A stretch of DNA of 64,000 nt from Erinaceus europaeus (GCF_950295315.1 NC_080164.1:12989659-13053658), one strand, 5' to 3'; counted from the stretch's first letter, positions 44,641 through 56,054 are shown. Notes: generated by a model from the sequence alone, not told the origin. A program made the numbers and translations.

Positions 44641-46200
44641 GCTGATTCCAACATAATCAGTGTCACCAATACCACCTCAGCATGCGACACTTTGTTCTGT
44701 CTCCAGAGATGTCAGCCATGGAATGTCAACCCTTCAGCTTCATCGCTCTGGTGACACCTTTCCTAACTCATAAGACTCCTTAATTCCATTTCCGGTGGTT
44801 CACTTCTTAACAGAATCTCAAAACCTAGATATAGACCACGTCCCATGATATAGGACATATGTTCACATGTATCCAGAAATTAAGGCAAGATATATTCCTG
44901 AAAGCAAAAGTGCACACTAATTTGCAGTGAGTCAATAAATGAAGCAAGCAAGTTGAAAGATCTAAAATGACACCATAAAGTACCTAAAAAAATAGTCTCA
45001 ACTTAGACCTAGACACCTTTCTCACCTACCTCCTATTACAAGTCTCTCAATCACTCCAAAGCTAACCATGTCAGACAAAGTAAGGGCTACAAAAGCTGAA
45101 TAAGGGCAGGAGACAGGCATATTTTAATGATGACTCTTTAGTCACTATCAGGCCACACCATTGTCTGGGGCCCTTGTCAGTGAGTCCTGAGATTCCCACA
45201 CAGACAAGATGGACCTAGACCTCTAACAGAGCCCTCTCACCATTGTCACTGGTTGCCTCCATCAGGAACAACATAATGGACCCCTTTGTGGGCCCTACAG
45301 GACATTGCCCTCAATGTGGATCAAGGGTACTAGGGACTGTTTCATTCTCTGAAGGGAGGTTGAATAACATACTTTACCTACCACCTGAGGAAGATGGATC
45401 TTGCAATGAGTGCAGCCTGGAATGTTCCTAGCCATGACGATAAAATGTGAGCTCAGACCTACAGGGATGTAGAAGCTACATAGGCTCCTGTGCTGAATAT
45501 GGGACCCAGATCAAATCAACAGGTTTTACATTTAACAATATTTATATACTTTCCCCATATTTGAGAGCTATTCTCTTCCCTGATCCAAGTTTCTTGTCCT
45601 TTTTTCCAACTATGACACCATATCCCAGACAATGACTTGGGTGGGTCCACCTGCATATTAGATGTCAGGCTCAGGCAAAAGCTAGTAAGGTCATGGGCCC
45701 CCTTGGAATATACCTAAAATAGACCTACTAGCTTTTTCCAAAATAGAGACCACATATCTTCATCTGCAATAATCTTTGCCTTTAGGTTCATGACTAGTAA
45801 ACAATTTTTCTGCTTCATATCTTAACCTTTTTTCAGCCACCGGGTTCCAGATGCTAACATGATGCTAACCTGACTTTCTGGGCAGACGACCCCACCAATG
45901 TGTCCTGGAGCCCAGCTTCCCAATCTGCCCCACTAGGGGAAAAGAGAGACAGGCTGGGAGTATGGATCGACCTGCCAAAGCCCATGTTCAGCGGGGAAGC
46001 AATTACAGAAGCCAGACCTTTCACCTTCTGCATCCCATAATGACCCTGGGTCCATACTCCCAGAGGGATAAAGACTAGGAAAGCTACCAAGGGAAAGGAT
46101 TAAATATGCATTTATAGTGGTGGGAATTGTGTGGAATTGTACCCCTCTTATCCCATGGTCTTGTCAGTATTTCCATTTTATAAATAAAAATTAAAAATAA
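44641..46200 (+). mobile_element. L1 3'UTR-only copy, sense, about 1.5 kb
   Basis: The most complete copy of the older, longer 3'UTR. It starts near 'cagtgtcaccaatacc' and includes the region shared with copy B (44690-44900 and 45830-46190). Between them lies about 900 bases that copy B lacks, shared with 35985-37420. It ends in 'ccatggtcttgtcagtattt' and an A-rich tail. The frame at 45243-45431 is a chance frame inside it. Confidence 0.85.
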
Positions 46201-46429
46201 TAAAGACATAGATTCTTTGGAAGGAGTGATTACCAAGTCCCATGGGTAAGAGGACAGACAAAAAAAAAAAAAAAATGGGGGGGGAGGTGCTCATACTTGT
46301 GACACCACAGCCAGAGCAAAGATGAAAGAAAGCCAACTCCTGGTCACGTTAACATACAGCCTTATACTGTGGGCCCAAGCTCCATTACCCAGTTCATCGT
46401 ATCTGTAACAGAAAAGCTTCTATACAAAA
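46200..46429. other. No recognised element
   Basis: Contains an A-run followed by a G-run (46260-46285). Otherwise unassigned. Confidence 0.4.
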
Positions 46430-47090
46430 GGGTACCACCACCCAGACAGAAAGACACCCTGTGGCACAGAAGAAGATCATTACACAACACACATCGGACA
46501 AAGGAATAATAACCAAAATACTAAAAATAGAAGAAAAAAAAAACTCAGTAAACTAATCACCAAGAAAAAAAAAAAAAAAAGCAACGCCATTACAAAATGG
46601 AGCCAAGACACAGACAGAAATTTCTCAGAGGAAGAGATCTAGGAGCCAACAGATATGTGAGAAGGTGCTTAAAGTCACTGGTCATCAAAGAAATGCAAAT
46701 AAAGACAACTGTGAGATACCACGTAACACCTGAGATTTACAGGGACACTAGAAATGAATTTACTCTACAATCCAACAATTCCTCTCCTGGGGATTTAACC
46801 AAAGGAAACAAAACCACCTATGTTAAGAGACTTATGTACACCTATGTTCATAGCTACACAGTTGGTAATTACCAAAACCTGGAAGCAAGCCTGATGTTCA
46901 ACATCAGAGTAGTGGCTAAACAAGTTGTGGTATATATACACCATGGGGTACTACTCAGCTGTTAAAAATGACAAAGCTGTCTCCTTCGCATCCATTTAGA
47001 TGAAACCTGAAGATATTGTGTTGAGTGAGATAAGGGGAAAAGAGAAGGACAAAAATCAAATGATCTCACTAACTAGCAGGGCTTCAATAA
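46430..47090 (+). mobile_element. Old L1 ORF2 3' part, sense
   Basis: The nucleotide pattern of the ORF2 C-terminus is readable: 'gtcatcaaagaaatgcaaat', 'gagataccacgtaacacct', 'tatgttcatagctacac' and 'gtactactcagctgtt'. Frames are broken, with A-runs at 46532-46541 and 46565-46580. Confidence 0.85.
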
Positions 47091-47094
47091 TATA

Positions 47095-47560
47095 TATATA
47101 TACACATCTATATTCATAGCAACACAATTCATAATAGCCAAAGCCTGGAAATGAGTGGCTGAGAAAGGTGTGGTCTATGTACACAATATGGAATACTATG
47201 CAGCTATTAAGAACAATGAAGCCACTGTCTCTGACCCATCTTGGATGGAGCTAGAAGGAATTCTGTTAAGTGAGCTCAGTCAGAAAGACAAAGATGAGTA
47301 GGCGATGATCCCACTCATAAACAGAAGTTGAGAAAGAAGAACAGAAAGGGAAACTCAGCAGACTCTGAGTTGGGAATATTGCACCAAAATATTGCATATT
47401 TCTAATACAGACAGGGAATCTCAAATGTGAGACTTGTAATGAAAAACAAAAGACAATAACAGACTGATAATATAAAGAGATGGAAACTTGCAGACTGAGT
47501 ACAAATCTATACCCCAAAATTTCCTAATGAAACTCCATACCCTCAATGAGAAAAAAATAT
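47095..47560 (+). mobile_element. Second L1 ORF2/3'UTR fragment, sense
   Basis: Repeats the same ORF2 end ('gaatactatgcagctattaa', 'tggatggagctagaaggaat') and continues past the stop into 'gggaaactcagcagactctg'. Closer to copy B than the fragment to its left, so it is a separate insertion. Confidence 0.8.
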
Positions 47561-47564
47561 ATAT

Positions 47565-47777
47565 ATTAGTTATTTTTTATTATCTTTATTTATTGAATAG
47601 AGACAGAAATCTAGACAGTTGGGGAGATAGAGATAGAGAAAGAAATGGAGACAATGCAGTCCTGCTTCACCACTTGCAAAGCTTTCCCCCTTGCAGGTGA
47701 AGACCGATGGCATGAACTTGATTTCCTTCAAATTGTAACATGTGCATTTAACCAGGTGTGCCACCATCTAGGCCCAA
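47565..47777 (-). mobile_element. Eri-B SINE, antisense
   Basis: 'tattatctttatttattgaa' tail side, 'ccccttgcaggtgaagaccg' core and 'gccaccatctaggccc' head. Confidence 0.92.
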
Positions 47778-47871
47778 AAGAAAATAATAAAAATTATCAG
47801 GGAGAAGAGTTTTTAACTGAATAGAAAGGTCACTAAATTGTCAGTATATTCATTTAGCATAAAACAGTATT

Positions 47872-48085
47872 GGGGCCAGGTGGTGGTACACCAGGTTGAG
47901 TGCACCGGTTACAATGCACAAGGACCCAGGTCTGAGCCTCTCATCTTCACCTGGAGGAGGAAAGCTTAACAAGTGGTAAAGCAAGGCTTCAGATGTCTCT
48001 CCATCTCTCTTCCTCTCTATCACCCCTTTCCATCTCAATTTCTGACTCTCTCCATCCAATAAATAAATAAAGATAACTAGAGAAA
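47872..48085 (+). mobile_element. Eri-B SINE
   Basis: Head 'ggggccaggtggtggtacac' and end 'ctctccatccaataaataaa'. A near-complete copy. Confidence 0.95.
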
Positions 48086-48145
48086 TTTTAAAAAAGAACA
48101 AAATAGCATATGAAGACAATCGCCCAAAGAAAAGTAATTATAGGG

Positions 48146-48321
48146 GGCTGGGTGGTGGCACTCATGGTGGAGAGCACACATTACCATAGGCAAGGACAAG
48201 GCTTTGAGTCCCAACTCCCCACGTGCAGGGTGGAAATGTCACAAGTGTTGAAGCAGGTCTGCAGGTGTCTCTCTTCCTCTCTCTCTCTCTATCTCCCCTA
48301 CACTCTAATTTCTGTTTGTCT

Positions 48322-48351
<30 letters not shown>
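48146..48351 (+). mobile_element. Eri-B SINE with (CA)n tail
   Basis: Head 'gggggctgggtggtggcact'. The tail is replaced by a CA repeat (48324-48351). Confidence 0.92.
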
Positions 48352-48357
<6 letters not shown>

Positions 48358-48485
48358 GAAAAGAGGAAGGGAAGGAGGGAGGGAGGAGAAGGAAAAATGG
48401 TGGGTTATAGAACTTTAGTGGAAGGTGTGTGACTTACATTTAATCCGTTTGGATATGAAAGCACACTGCTGAAATCCTAGAATTT

Positions 48486-48725
48486 AAAAAAAATATTTAT
48501 TTATTGCCTTTTGTTGCCCTTGTTCTTTTATTGTTGTTGTAGTTATTGTTGTTGTTGGATAGGACAGAGAGAAATGGAGAGAGGAGGGGAAGACAGAGAG
48601 GGGGAGAGAAAGATAGACACCTGCAGACCTGCTTCACTACCTATGAAGCCACTTCCCTGCAGGTGGGGAGCCGGGGCTGGAACCAGGATCCTTATGCCAG
48701 TCCTTGCGCTACCGCCCAACTCCCA
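48486..48725 (-). mobile_element. Eri-A SINE with 14-bp target duplication, antisense
   Basis: Direct repeat aaatcctagaattt at 48472-48485 and 48726-48739. The head side lacks the A-box segment ('ccttgcgctaccgcccaact'). Confidence 0.96.
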
Positions 48726-48849
48726 AAATCCTAGAATTTTGTCAAGTTGCTAAGTCACTAATAAGAAAAAAAGGAGGAAAAAAAGACACAGACATGATTT
48801 GACTTTAAATAAGAAACTACTGGTGTATACAAATATGAAGGGAAAATTC

Positions 48850-48955
48850 CGTGAAACTTTCTCCCTACAGGTAGGGGCCAGGGGCTTGAACCTGGGTGGT
48901 TGCCACACTGTAATGTGTGTGCTTAACCAGGTGCATGGCCATCCAATCTCACCTT
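48850..48955 (-). mobile_element. Eri-B SINE head part, antisense
   Basis: 'aggtaggggccaggggcttg', 'aacctgggtggttgccacac' and 'gcttaaccaggtgcatgg'. The tail half is missing. Confidence 0.85.
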
Positions 48956-48959
48956 GTAT

Positions 48960-49105
48960 TTTTTTTTTTAATTTTAGTCTCTAACTGATATGAGATAAAG
49001 CAGGGAGGGAGGGAAAGAGAAAGGAGGGGGAGAGATGGGAGAGAGAGAGAGAGAGAGAAGGAGCGAGAGAAGAACCCCAGGATCATTGGCTACAGACAGA
49101 CTATG
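48960..49105 (-). mobile_element. Older SINE, antisense, GA-rich
   Basis: T-run at left, then 'tagtctctaactgatatgag', GGGA and GA-rich body and 'agaaccccaggatcattgg'. Similar in plan to 20915-21100. Confidence 0.55.
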
Positions 49106-49235
49106 ACCCACATAGTCAACGACTGCCACCTCTCCGGATTCAAAGGAGGTCTCGAAACTTGACATCAGGCTCAACCTGATGCTGTTGACTGGCTACGGAA
49201 GAAGGGCAAACGCTAGAAGAAGATTGTGGTACATG
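49106..49235 (+). pseudogene. Possible C-terminal relic of a non-L1 LINE reverse transcriptase
   Basis: The frame starting at 49108 reads Y-R-Q-T-M-T-H-I-V-N-D-C, then F-K-G-G-L-E-T, one TGA, then H-Q-A-x-x-D-A-V-D-W-L. This spacing (QTMxHIVxxC, FxGGL, LHxA, DAVxWL) is one I associate with C-termini of non-L1 LINE proteins in many animals, and it is unlike L1. It ends in a TAG after G-K-R. A chance match cannot be excluded on ~40 codons, and the clade is not assigned. Confidence 0.45.
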
Positions 49236-49359
49236 TACTGCTGGATAACAAATGCAAAACCTTATACTTCCACTGTACCACCTCCCAGACTGAACACCTT
49301 TCTTCTTTCCTGTTTTTTCTTTTTCTTCTTTCTTTTTAGTCTATAGGTTTATCTCTGCT

Positions 49360-49602
49360 GTTCAGTGCAGGCACTACAAATCCATTGATTCTTGTTTCCA
49401 TTTTTCCCCATTTTATTGGATAAGACAGAGAAATTAAAAGAGAGAGGGGGAGATACAGAGGGAGAGATAAAGACTGACACCCGCAGATCTGTTTCACCAC
49501 TTGTGAAACATCTAGCTGCAGGTGGGGAGCCAGGGATTGAACCCGGATCCTTGCACTTAGTATTATGTGTGCTTAACCAGGTGTGCCACTGCCTGGCTTC
49601 CC
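49360..49602 (-). mobile_element. Eri-B-like SINE with altered tail, antisense
   Basis: 'gcactacaaatccattgatt' is a variant of the extra tail module. 'tattggataagacagagaaa', 'gcaggtggggagccaggga' and 'ccaggtgtgccactgcctgg' follow. Confidence 0.88.
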
Positions 49603-49604
49603 TT

Positions 49605-50210
49605 CCTTTATGTTTGAGTCTCTCCTTTGAGTGATATCATCTAGTTCATCCTTCTCCTTCTAGTTTGCGTAACAGATTCTTTCACGTTCTATCCAAGTTG
49701 TAGTAAAAGAAAGATTCTCATTATTTCTTACATCCAAGTTATATTCCATGGTGTGTGTGCGTGCTGCAACTCACCCAACCACCCAAAGATGCTCTTGGAT
49801 GAGATTCAACAGGGTGTTAGGCATTTGGGTTGTTTACAAATTTAGACTATTGTAAATAGTCCTAGAATGCACATTAGTTGTAAATGGATATTTTCAGATA
49901 CGCTTTTTTTTTTTAAATCAGGTGGATACCTAGGAGAGGAGTGTACAAACCATATATTAGTTCCAGTTTTAATGCTTTGAGGAACCTTCAGACTGTTTAT
50001 AGGCACTGGGCCAACGACATTCCCACTGAGGGTGTGAAACTTTCCCTTCTTCCTCACGTCCTTTGGAGCCCTTTTGTGTGTCCTCTCAGAGTGAGGTGGC
50101 ATTTCCTTGTGTCTTTATCTGCATTGCTTTGAAAATCACTAAATGTTTTATTCAAATACCTGTTTTTAATCTGAATCTCTTCTTGTTGAACTGTCTGCAT
50201 AACTAATTCT
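49605..50210 (-). mobile_element. Old L1 ORF2 3' part, antisense
   Basis: Minus-strand homology to the ORF2 C-terminus by nucleotide pattern: 'ttatattccatggtgtgtgt', 'catttgggttgtttacaaat', 'attcccactgagggtgtgaa' and 'gagtgaggtggcatttcctt'. No long frame remains. Confidence 0.8.
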
Positions 50211-50360
50211 AACTGAGGTTCCAGGGCAAATATTATAAGAGGAATTTATAGCACTAGGTGAAATATGATCGTATTCCTCAGGGTAATAATAAAGACAAGG
50301 ATCTATTGAGTGGGTAAAATGCATAAGACTTTACTTTGCTTGGAGGATTGGAAGATAATC

Positions 50361-50362
50361 TA

Positions 50363-50398
<36 letters not shown>

Positions 50399-50435
50399 CC
50401 TATCTACTTATCTATCTATCTTTCTATCTATCTCC

Positions 50436-50467
<32 letters not shown>
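50361..50467. repeat. (CTGT)n/(CTAT)n and (TG)n compound microsatellite
   Basis: CTGT units pass into CTAT units (50361-50432). After 'ccatata' a TG run extends to about 50467. Confidence 0.95.
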
Positions 50468-50489
50468 TTATAAAAAGTGATCAAAATAT

Positions 50490-50690
50490 TGCAGCCCAGG
50501 TGATAGCTTACCCAGTAGAGTCACCAAGCACAAGGAGCCAATTGGCTTCTCACTTTTAAAGAGGAAGCTTTATGAGCAGTGGAGAAGTACTACATGTGGT
50601 ATCTCCTTCTCTCTGTCTCTTTCTCTCTCATCTTCTCTGTATCTCTGTTTCTCAGTATCTGTCATTTAAAGAATGAAAAAAAAAAAAAGA
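50490..50690 (+). mobile_element. Eri-D type SINE, sense
   Basis: 'gcagcccaggtgatagctta' head, 'gtggagaagtactacatgtg' and a CT-rich end with a poly-A run at 50677-50690. Confidence 0.7.
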
Positions 50691-50799
50691 AAGAAAGCTG
50701 ATTGCTGGGAGTGTTGGGGTTTTGGAGGCACCATGCTCCATTGTAACCCTGGTGGTGAAAATACACAAAACCAATGATATTTAAGTATAATAGAGAAAG

Positions 50800-51070
50800 T
50801 GTAGTGGCAGCAAGATAGCTCACCTGGGAGGGAATCCGCATTGTGCATGGCCAAAGTTCAAGCCTGGCCCTCACTAGTGCAATGGAGAAAGCCTCAGTGC
50901 TGTGGTGTTTCCACGGGGCTGTTGTGCTCTCCCAGTGCTATGGTGTTTCTATCTCCTCCTCTTCTTCTTCTTCCTCCTCCTCCTTCTCCTCTTCCTCTCT
51001 CTCTCCTTCTCTCTGACAATCTCAGATTGAACAGGTAGAGCCCTGGCAATGACAAAAATAAATAAAAATA
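50800..51070 (+). mobile_element. Eri-D type SINE with expanded pyrimidine tract
   Basis: 'gtggcagcaagatagctcac' head, 'agttcaagcctggccctcac' box, a 'tgctgtggtgttt' repeat and a CT/CCT tract (50955-51015) before 'ccctggcaatgacaaaaata'. Confidence 0.75.
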
Positions 51071-51484
51071 AGAATAAATAAGTTTTTAAAAAGGAATACA
51101 GAAAACCTAGTAGCAGATTTGAACTGAAAAAAAAAAGTGAATGTAAAAAAATACATGAAAATAATCACAGAAATACATGGAAACATATCAAAGTGCATAA
51201 ATAAAAACAATTCTTGTTAGGTTATGATAATAGATTGCTAACATATACTTTTGTGAAATAAAATCACAGACTAGAAATAAATAGGTTGACATTTAAATAT
51301 AATAAAATACTAAAATAAATTCTTATGCTTACAAAGGATGTAGTTTTTAGTATATTTAATATTTAGTATATTTAATGGTAGATATAAATAAAACTTGTGT
51401 GAAAATGTTACTATAAAAATAATTCAAGGAAAAAAATCTCTTATATAGGGTAAAGCATAGTAATGAGGAAGAAATTAATAATCA
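51071..51484. other. AT-rich sequence, no recognised element
   Basis: About 400 bases of AT-rich DNA with short duplicated 'atttagtatatttaat' units near 51345-51375. Confidence 0.5.
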
Positions 51485-51740
51485 GTGGAAAACACAAGAG
51501 TATTTTACAATCAAACACTAATTAGAAGAGACAGATGCACCCCTGTGTTCATAGCTGCATTATTCACAGTAGCCAAAGAGTGGAAGCAGCATAGATGCCA
51601 ATCATTAGATGACTGGCTAAAGAAGTTGTGGGATACATATTCTATGGACTACTACTCTACAATAAAAAAGATGACATTATGTTCTTTGGCACAAAATGGA
51701 TGGATCTGGGAATGATTATGCTTAATGAAATAAGTATAGG
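51485..51740 (+). pseudogene. Old L1 ORF2 end, sense
   Basis: A 76-codon open piece includes T-P-V-F-I-A-A-L-F-T-V-A-K-E-W-K-Q and S-M-D-Y-Y-S-T-I-K-K, the conserved end of L1 ORF2p. It breaks off at about 51740, where a different sequence begins. Confidence 0.85.
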
Positions 51741-51940
51741 TAGGGCTGAGGCAAGATGGTGGCTTTGAAACAACACTTGGTATGAGCTCTAGGAAGGAAG
51801 CTGCTTTCAACCTGAGAATCTCAGGAGACGGTAGGAAGAGTCCTATATTTCACTCTTGGGCTGGCAGACACAGGCCATAAAGGACAAAGGAAATAGGGAT
51901 TTTTGGCTTGGCTATTTCTGTACTTTCCCTCCCTCCCACA
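51741..51940 (+). promoter_or_regulatory. Possible L1 5'UTR start abutting the gap
   Basis: 'gaggcaagatggtggcttt' (51749-51767) places an AAGATGGTGG element at the start of a new sequence, as at the 5' ends of L1 copies. Later blocks ('ggtaggaagagtcct', 'caggccataaaggac') loosely parallel the minus-strand module at 12946-13104. It runs straight into the N gap. Tentative. Confidence 0.4.
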
Positions 51941-52140
51941 NNNNNNNNNNNNNNNNNNNNNNNNNNNNNNNNNNNNNNNNNNNNNNNNNNNNNNNNNNNN
52001 NNNNNNNNNNNNNNNNNNNNNNNNNNNNNNNNNNNNNNNNNNNNNNNNNNNNNNNNNNNNNNNNNNNNNNNNNNNNNNNNNNNNNNNNNNNNNNNNNNNN
52101 NNNNNNNNNNNNNNNNNNNNNNNNNNNNNNNNNNNNNNNN
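51941..52140. other. Assembly gap, 200 N
   Basis: Exactly 200 undetermined bases. The round number suggests a placeholder, so the true length is unknown. Frames that appear to cross it have no meaning. Confidence 0.99.
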
Positions 52141-53755
52141 TTCACTATCAAACAAACAACAACAACAAAAAGAAATCCTTTCTGATTTTATTGGAATAGA
52201 GATGAAGTGGAAAGAAAACAATTGTCAATAAATTCAGAGGAAAGCCACCACAATTCATTATATGGGATGTTAAAATCTAAATCCGTATTACAAGCATGTG
52301 AAGGCTTTAAACTTTCAATTTCTCACCACAAAAACTCTTAAGAGCACAGAGTCTTCCTTCAGAGAAATTAAAATATAACAGGATATGCTTGTGTCTACAA
52401 CTGGGGAAAATATTTTCAAAATTTCATCAGTGATCAGGGCCTATGCACAGTCTAGTTGGGTACCCACCAAGTACATACAGCATATGTGAGGTATGGTTTT
52501 GGACAATCCAAGGAACAGCAGATGAATTCTGTGAGGAGAAGGACATTATTGCCCTACTTTCCAACATTTGACAAAGGATACACTGATAATTCCTTTTAGT
52601 CCAATATGAAACCATTCTTGGTCTGAACTACATCGTTAGCTGTGTGCTTGTCTGTCCATCCTGCTCCACTCCTAGGTCTTGAAGGACCTATGGCTTTTAT
52701 TTGTTTGTTTTTTTGTTGTTGTGAGTCTTACTTGCCTTGTTTAATAATGCAGAGGAGGAGGGAGCTATTTGCACATTTCTACTAGAGTAGCATTGTACCA
52801 TAACATTAAATAAGTTTAAAGTATACATCACTGAGCATGTGAGCATATGACATCAACTTCACCATTGAACGTTCAGTTGTATTTTTAGTGAGTAAACAGA
52901 TAAAACATCATAGCAGATATGACCTCTGGTCACTAGTGAAGCTACACTACTTGTATACTGGAGTATTTCTAAAATGCCTTTCTTGGTCAAATATAGATGC
53001 AGTCCTATGGTAATGAGTTCACTAAAACTAGTTTTATAAACAAGGAAAATAGACATGTTTCTCTTTATCTTAAAGTATCAGCTACTCCCACTCTTCTAAC
53101 AGAACACTATTTAAGTATTACTCTTTGGAGACTTGTCATATTCAGCTTCAAATTACATTGGCTTTTGTACTGTTTGTGTCTTGTCATACAGTATAAGATC
53201 TGTTTGATTATCTTTCTAACCTCATAGTGCTTAGATTCATGCTTTACTTGATGTACAATAATAATTTGCAGAGTGAATTAATGGAAGTTTGCATATCAAT
53301 GAATTAAACAAGCTAAACTTTCATACTGGATGTGTATAAGACAGGCTTTGAGGAGCTCAAACATGCTTATTGACTTTTGAAGAGAATTATGTTTTTATGT
53401 AATTAAATAAACACAATATTCATCTAGAATATCAAACTAAGTCTACATCAAAGGGACACGGAAAAACCTGGGCAGTACAAGAACACAGACACACAATTAT
53501 CTAAAGTAAAGGGAAAAGGAAGGGAAAGTATTTGATATCCACCAGAGGAAAAAAGAGGAACCTTTCCAAGCAAATATTTTAACATATGTTAAGTATTTAT
53601 CTTGCAGTTTAAAATATGCAAAACCATGGTTTAAAATTATTAATAAAATAACATCAATAGTACCTCTTTTCAACCTCTGCAGACTTTACCGTATTTGTTA
53701 AATATATTCTGTGATGTGACAAAAGCTAATGCAATAGGATAAAGAGACGTTGACC
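52141..53755. other. Unique AT-rich interval
   Basis: About 1.6 kb without recognised insertions, RNA genes or coding frames of note. Confidence 0.5.
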
Positions 53756-53759
53756 ATAT

Positions 53760-53890
53760 ATGGGTCAAGCAGTGGAAGACATACGTAGTGCGCAGAGCAT
53801 TGGATTTGCATGCACATGGGTACGTAACTGGATTTCTGGGAACTGCATATGACAGAGAGGGGCTCTAATTCTCTCTCTAACATTTTTTTA
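53760..53890 (+). mobile_element. Old tRNA-type SINE, sense
   Basis: 'gggtcaagcagtggaagaca' head, 'gatttctgggaactgcatat' and a short CT-rich end. Strongly decayed. Confidence 0.5.
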
Positions 53891-53990
53891 AAGTACATTA
53901 TTTTAAATTGAATGTGTATATTATTTTAAACACACACAGAGAGAGATCAGTGTTTATTTAGTCCAATATTGAAAATGAGTGACAGCCTGA

Positions 53991-54415
53991 TGTTGGTATG
54001 CTTCTAAAAACCCCTTCTGTTTCATTGGTTTAATACCCCCTGCTTAACACTATTCTATTTACATAACCACTTCATTCTATTTACATAACTGCTGTTAACA
54101 AGCACCACCCTCCCTCCAGGGCATTAGTGGTTCAGTGATAGAATTCTTGCCTGCTCCGCCCCCTCTTCTTGTCATACCCTGATTTTCACCAGTCACTTTT
54201 CTCTCCACCCTCTCTGCGTTGCATCCTGTTCCCACCCTACTGGGCTAGTATATTTATAAAGACAAGATTGTTTGTAGTGAGTTAGTTTTAGTTTAGTCTA
54301 GCTTGGTATAGATTGCGCTGCGTCCTGCATGAATAAAAAGATACTGCATACAGCTCAACCATGAGTCCCTGGTCGTCTGTTACCTGCCCATGAAGCCAGC
54401 CCAGCGAAAACAACA
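53991..54415 (+). mobile_element. Solo LTR, class II (beta)-like, with 6-bp target duplication
   Basis: The 425-base element starts TGTTGG and ends CAACA. A perfect gcctga lies on each side (53985-53990 and 54416-54421). A TTTATAAA box is at 54253-54260 and AATAAA at 54332-54337. After the polyA signal, 'atgagtccctggtcgtct' is shared with the LTR at 57070-57088. A 6-bp duplication fits betaretrovirus-like integration. The tandem 'attctatttacataac' (54051-54089) suggests a small U3 duplication. No viral genes remain. Confidence 0.88.
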
Positions 54416-54421
54416 GCCTGA

Positions 54422-56054
54422 GAGTAACAAGTTTAGAAAAGAGCTGAAGAAATTGAATTTGAGGTCTATCTTAACTTCTGCAGATGGAGTTCCTCCCTGG
54501 AGAAGCAAGATGGGGAATGGTCCAGCCCTGGCACTGGCATTGTGAGTGATGTGCTGGTAGGCTTTTGGATCACAATCTGCTCAGCAATCTGTTGCCAGGA
54601 AGATGACATAGCCATTTGACATCCCAATCATTTCCTTGGTAACATATGCAATCGGTTCACAAGCCTGGCCCCTCACAGTTGGCCAGAGTAAGAGGAATGG
54701 GTGGTGACTTATTGGCACTTCCAGGAAGACAGGTGGAGAAGCTGAGGATTAAGCTTTTGGCTTTGCTAGCAGAGACAGAGGGAGAGATGTGCCAGAAGCT
54801 TCACAGTGGTCTTGATCAATTATCTAGTAAAGATATATAAAGAAAATAATAAAAATAGGCCTATAAGGCCAAATAGTGGTTATCAGAAGAGAGAAGGGAT
54901 GATCAGGGATTAGAGGGAGGGGGGATTTTTAATTACAATAAAGTCAGAGAGAAATAAGACAAGAGGCAGGCAGATAAATTAGAGACATACGCAGTCTTCT
55001 CCATCTCTCATGAAGTGTCCTCCCTGCATGTGGGGACTGTATTTTGATTTTCTCTGGTACACACCAAAACCCTATGTAATCTTACAATGTAATGATGTTT
55101 TCAACAACAACAAAAAAAAGTTTTTAAAAGTGAAGAGGCCTAGCTTGCTTAGAAACTAATACTTTCAACTGCATCAGAGAAGAAACCTGCTGAAGGGAGA
55201 GAAATGACATAATTTTGTCACCCTTCAATAAAGGCCTCCGTGTTGTAGTTATTGTTTAAGTAACAGAATGTGACTGACAAGTACACGATGAACTAAAAGT
55301 GCTATTAAAATCATTTCACAGGTTCAGAAATCAATCAAAGTGAAAGAAAAAAACGTAAAGTTTTAAATCAAGAGAAAAATATATCCCTGTCGTATCCTCC
55401 AAGTAAAGTTTTATTCTCCATAATAATTCTTAATGTTGTCATGTTTCTCTGAGGATCCTCTCTCATCTCTCTCACGCTCTCTCTCTATCTTTTAATAAAA
55501 ATTGAGTATGCATTAGAGCTCTTGAGTCCTCTTTGGAATGCATCTAGAATATAAGTGCCCTCATCAGAAAATTATGAAAATATGAAATGGAGGGGAGCGC
55601 TGGGGAAGGGAGATAAGTCACACCTAGGACACATGCCTCACACTGATCCAAGCCAAAGCATCAGGACACTGTGAGAGACTCTGTAGGATGTTGGAGCAGT
55701 GCTGCTGGGTCTCTCCTTCTCTGTTTGAGCTTAGCTCTCTATCTGAGGCCAAGTGAAAAAGGAAAAACAAACAAACAAACAAAAAAACTCAGTGGTGGAT
55801 TCTCAAATGTGTGAATCTCCCAGTCCCCCAAAGAGGTAAGGGTTTATTGTCATGTTCATGAATGAATTTCAGAGAGAGTGAATGAGTGTTCAAGGCTAAA
55901 AGGATCACAATTATTTTGCTAGAACTGCAAATCCATGGGACTACCTCAGACCTTACAGATCAGGAAGATGAAAGAGAACCAGCCCTCAGTGGTGTCTACA
56001 TTTCTGTGTTAGCAAGAAAGAGGTGAGGCCTTGTGGGGAATATGGAGTATCCAG
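54422..56054. other. Mostly unassigned, with an old SINE
   Basis: An Eri-D type SINE lies at about 55590-55790 ('gctggggaagggagataagt', 'agcagtgctgctgggtctct', then (AAAC)n). The rest shows no recognised family. The open frame at 54646-54840 is without a domain. Confidence 0.45.

Noticed and set aside
45243..45431. Cysteine-containing small protein in the 45-kb region
   Set aside because: It lies wholly inside an L1 3'UTR copy shared with 35985-37420, where the frame is not kept.
51850..52231. Open frames crossing the gap
   Set aside because: They consist mainly of undetermined bases and have no evidential value.
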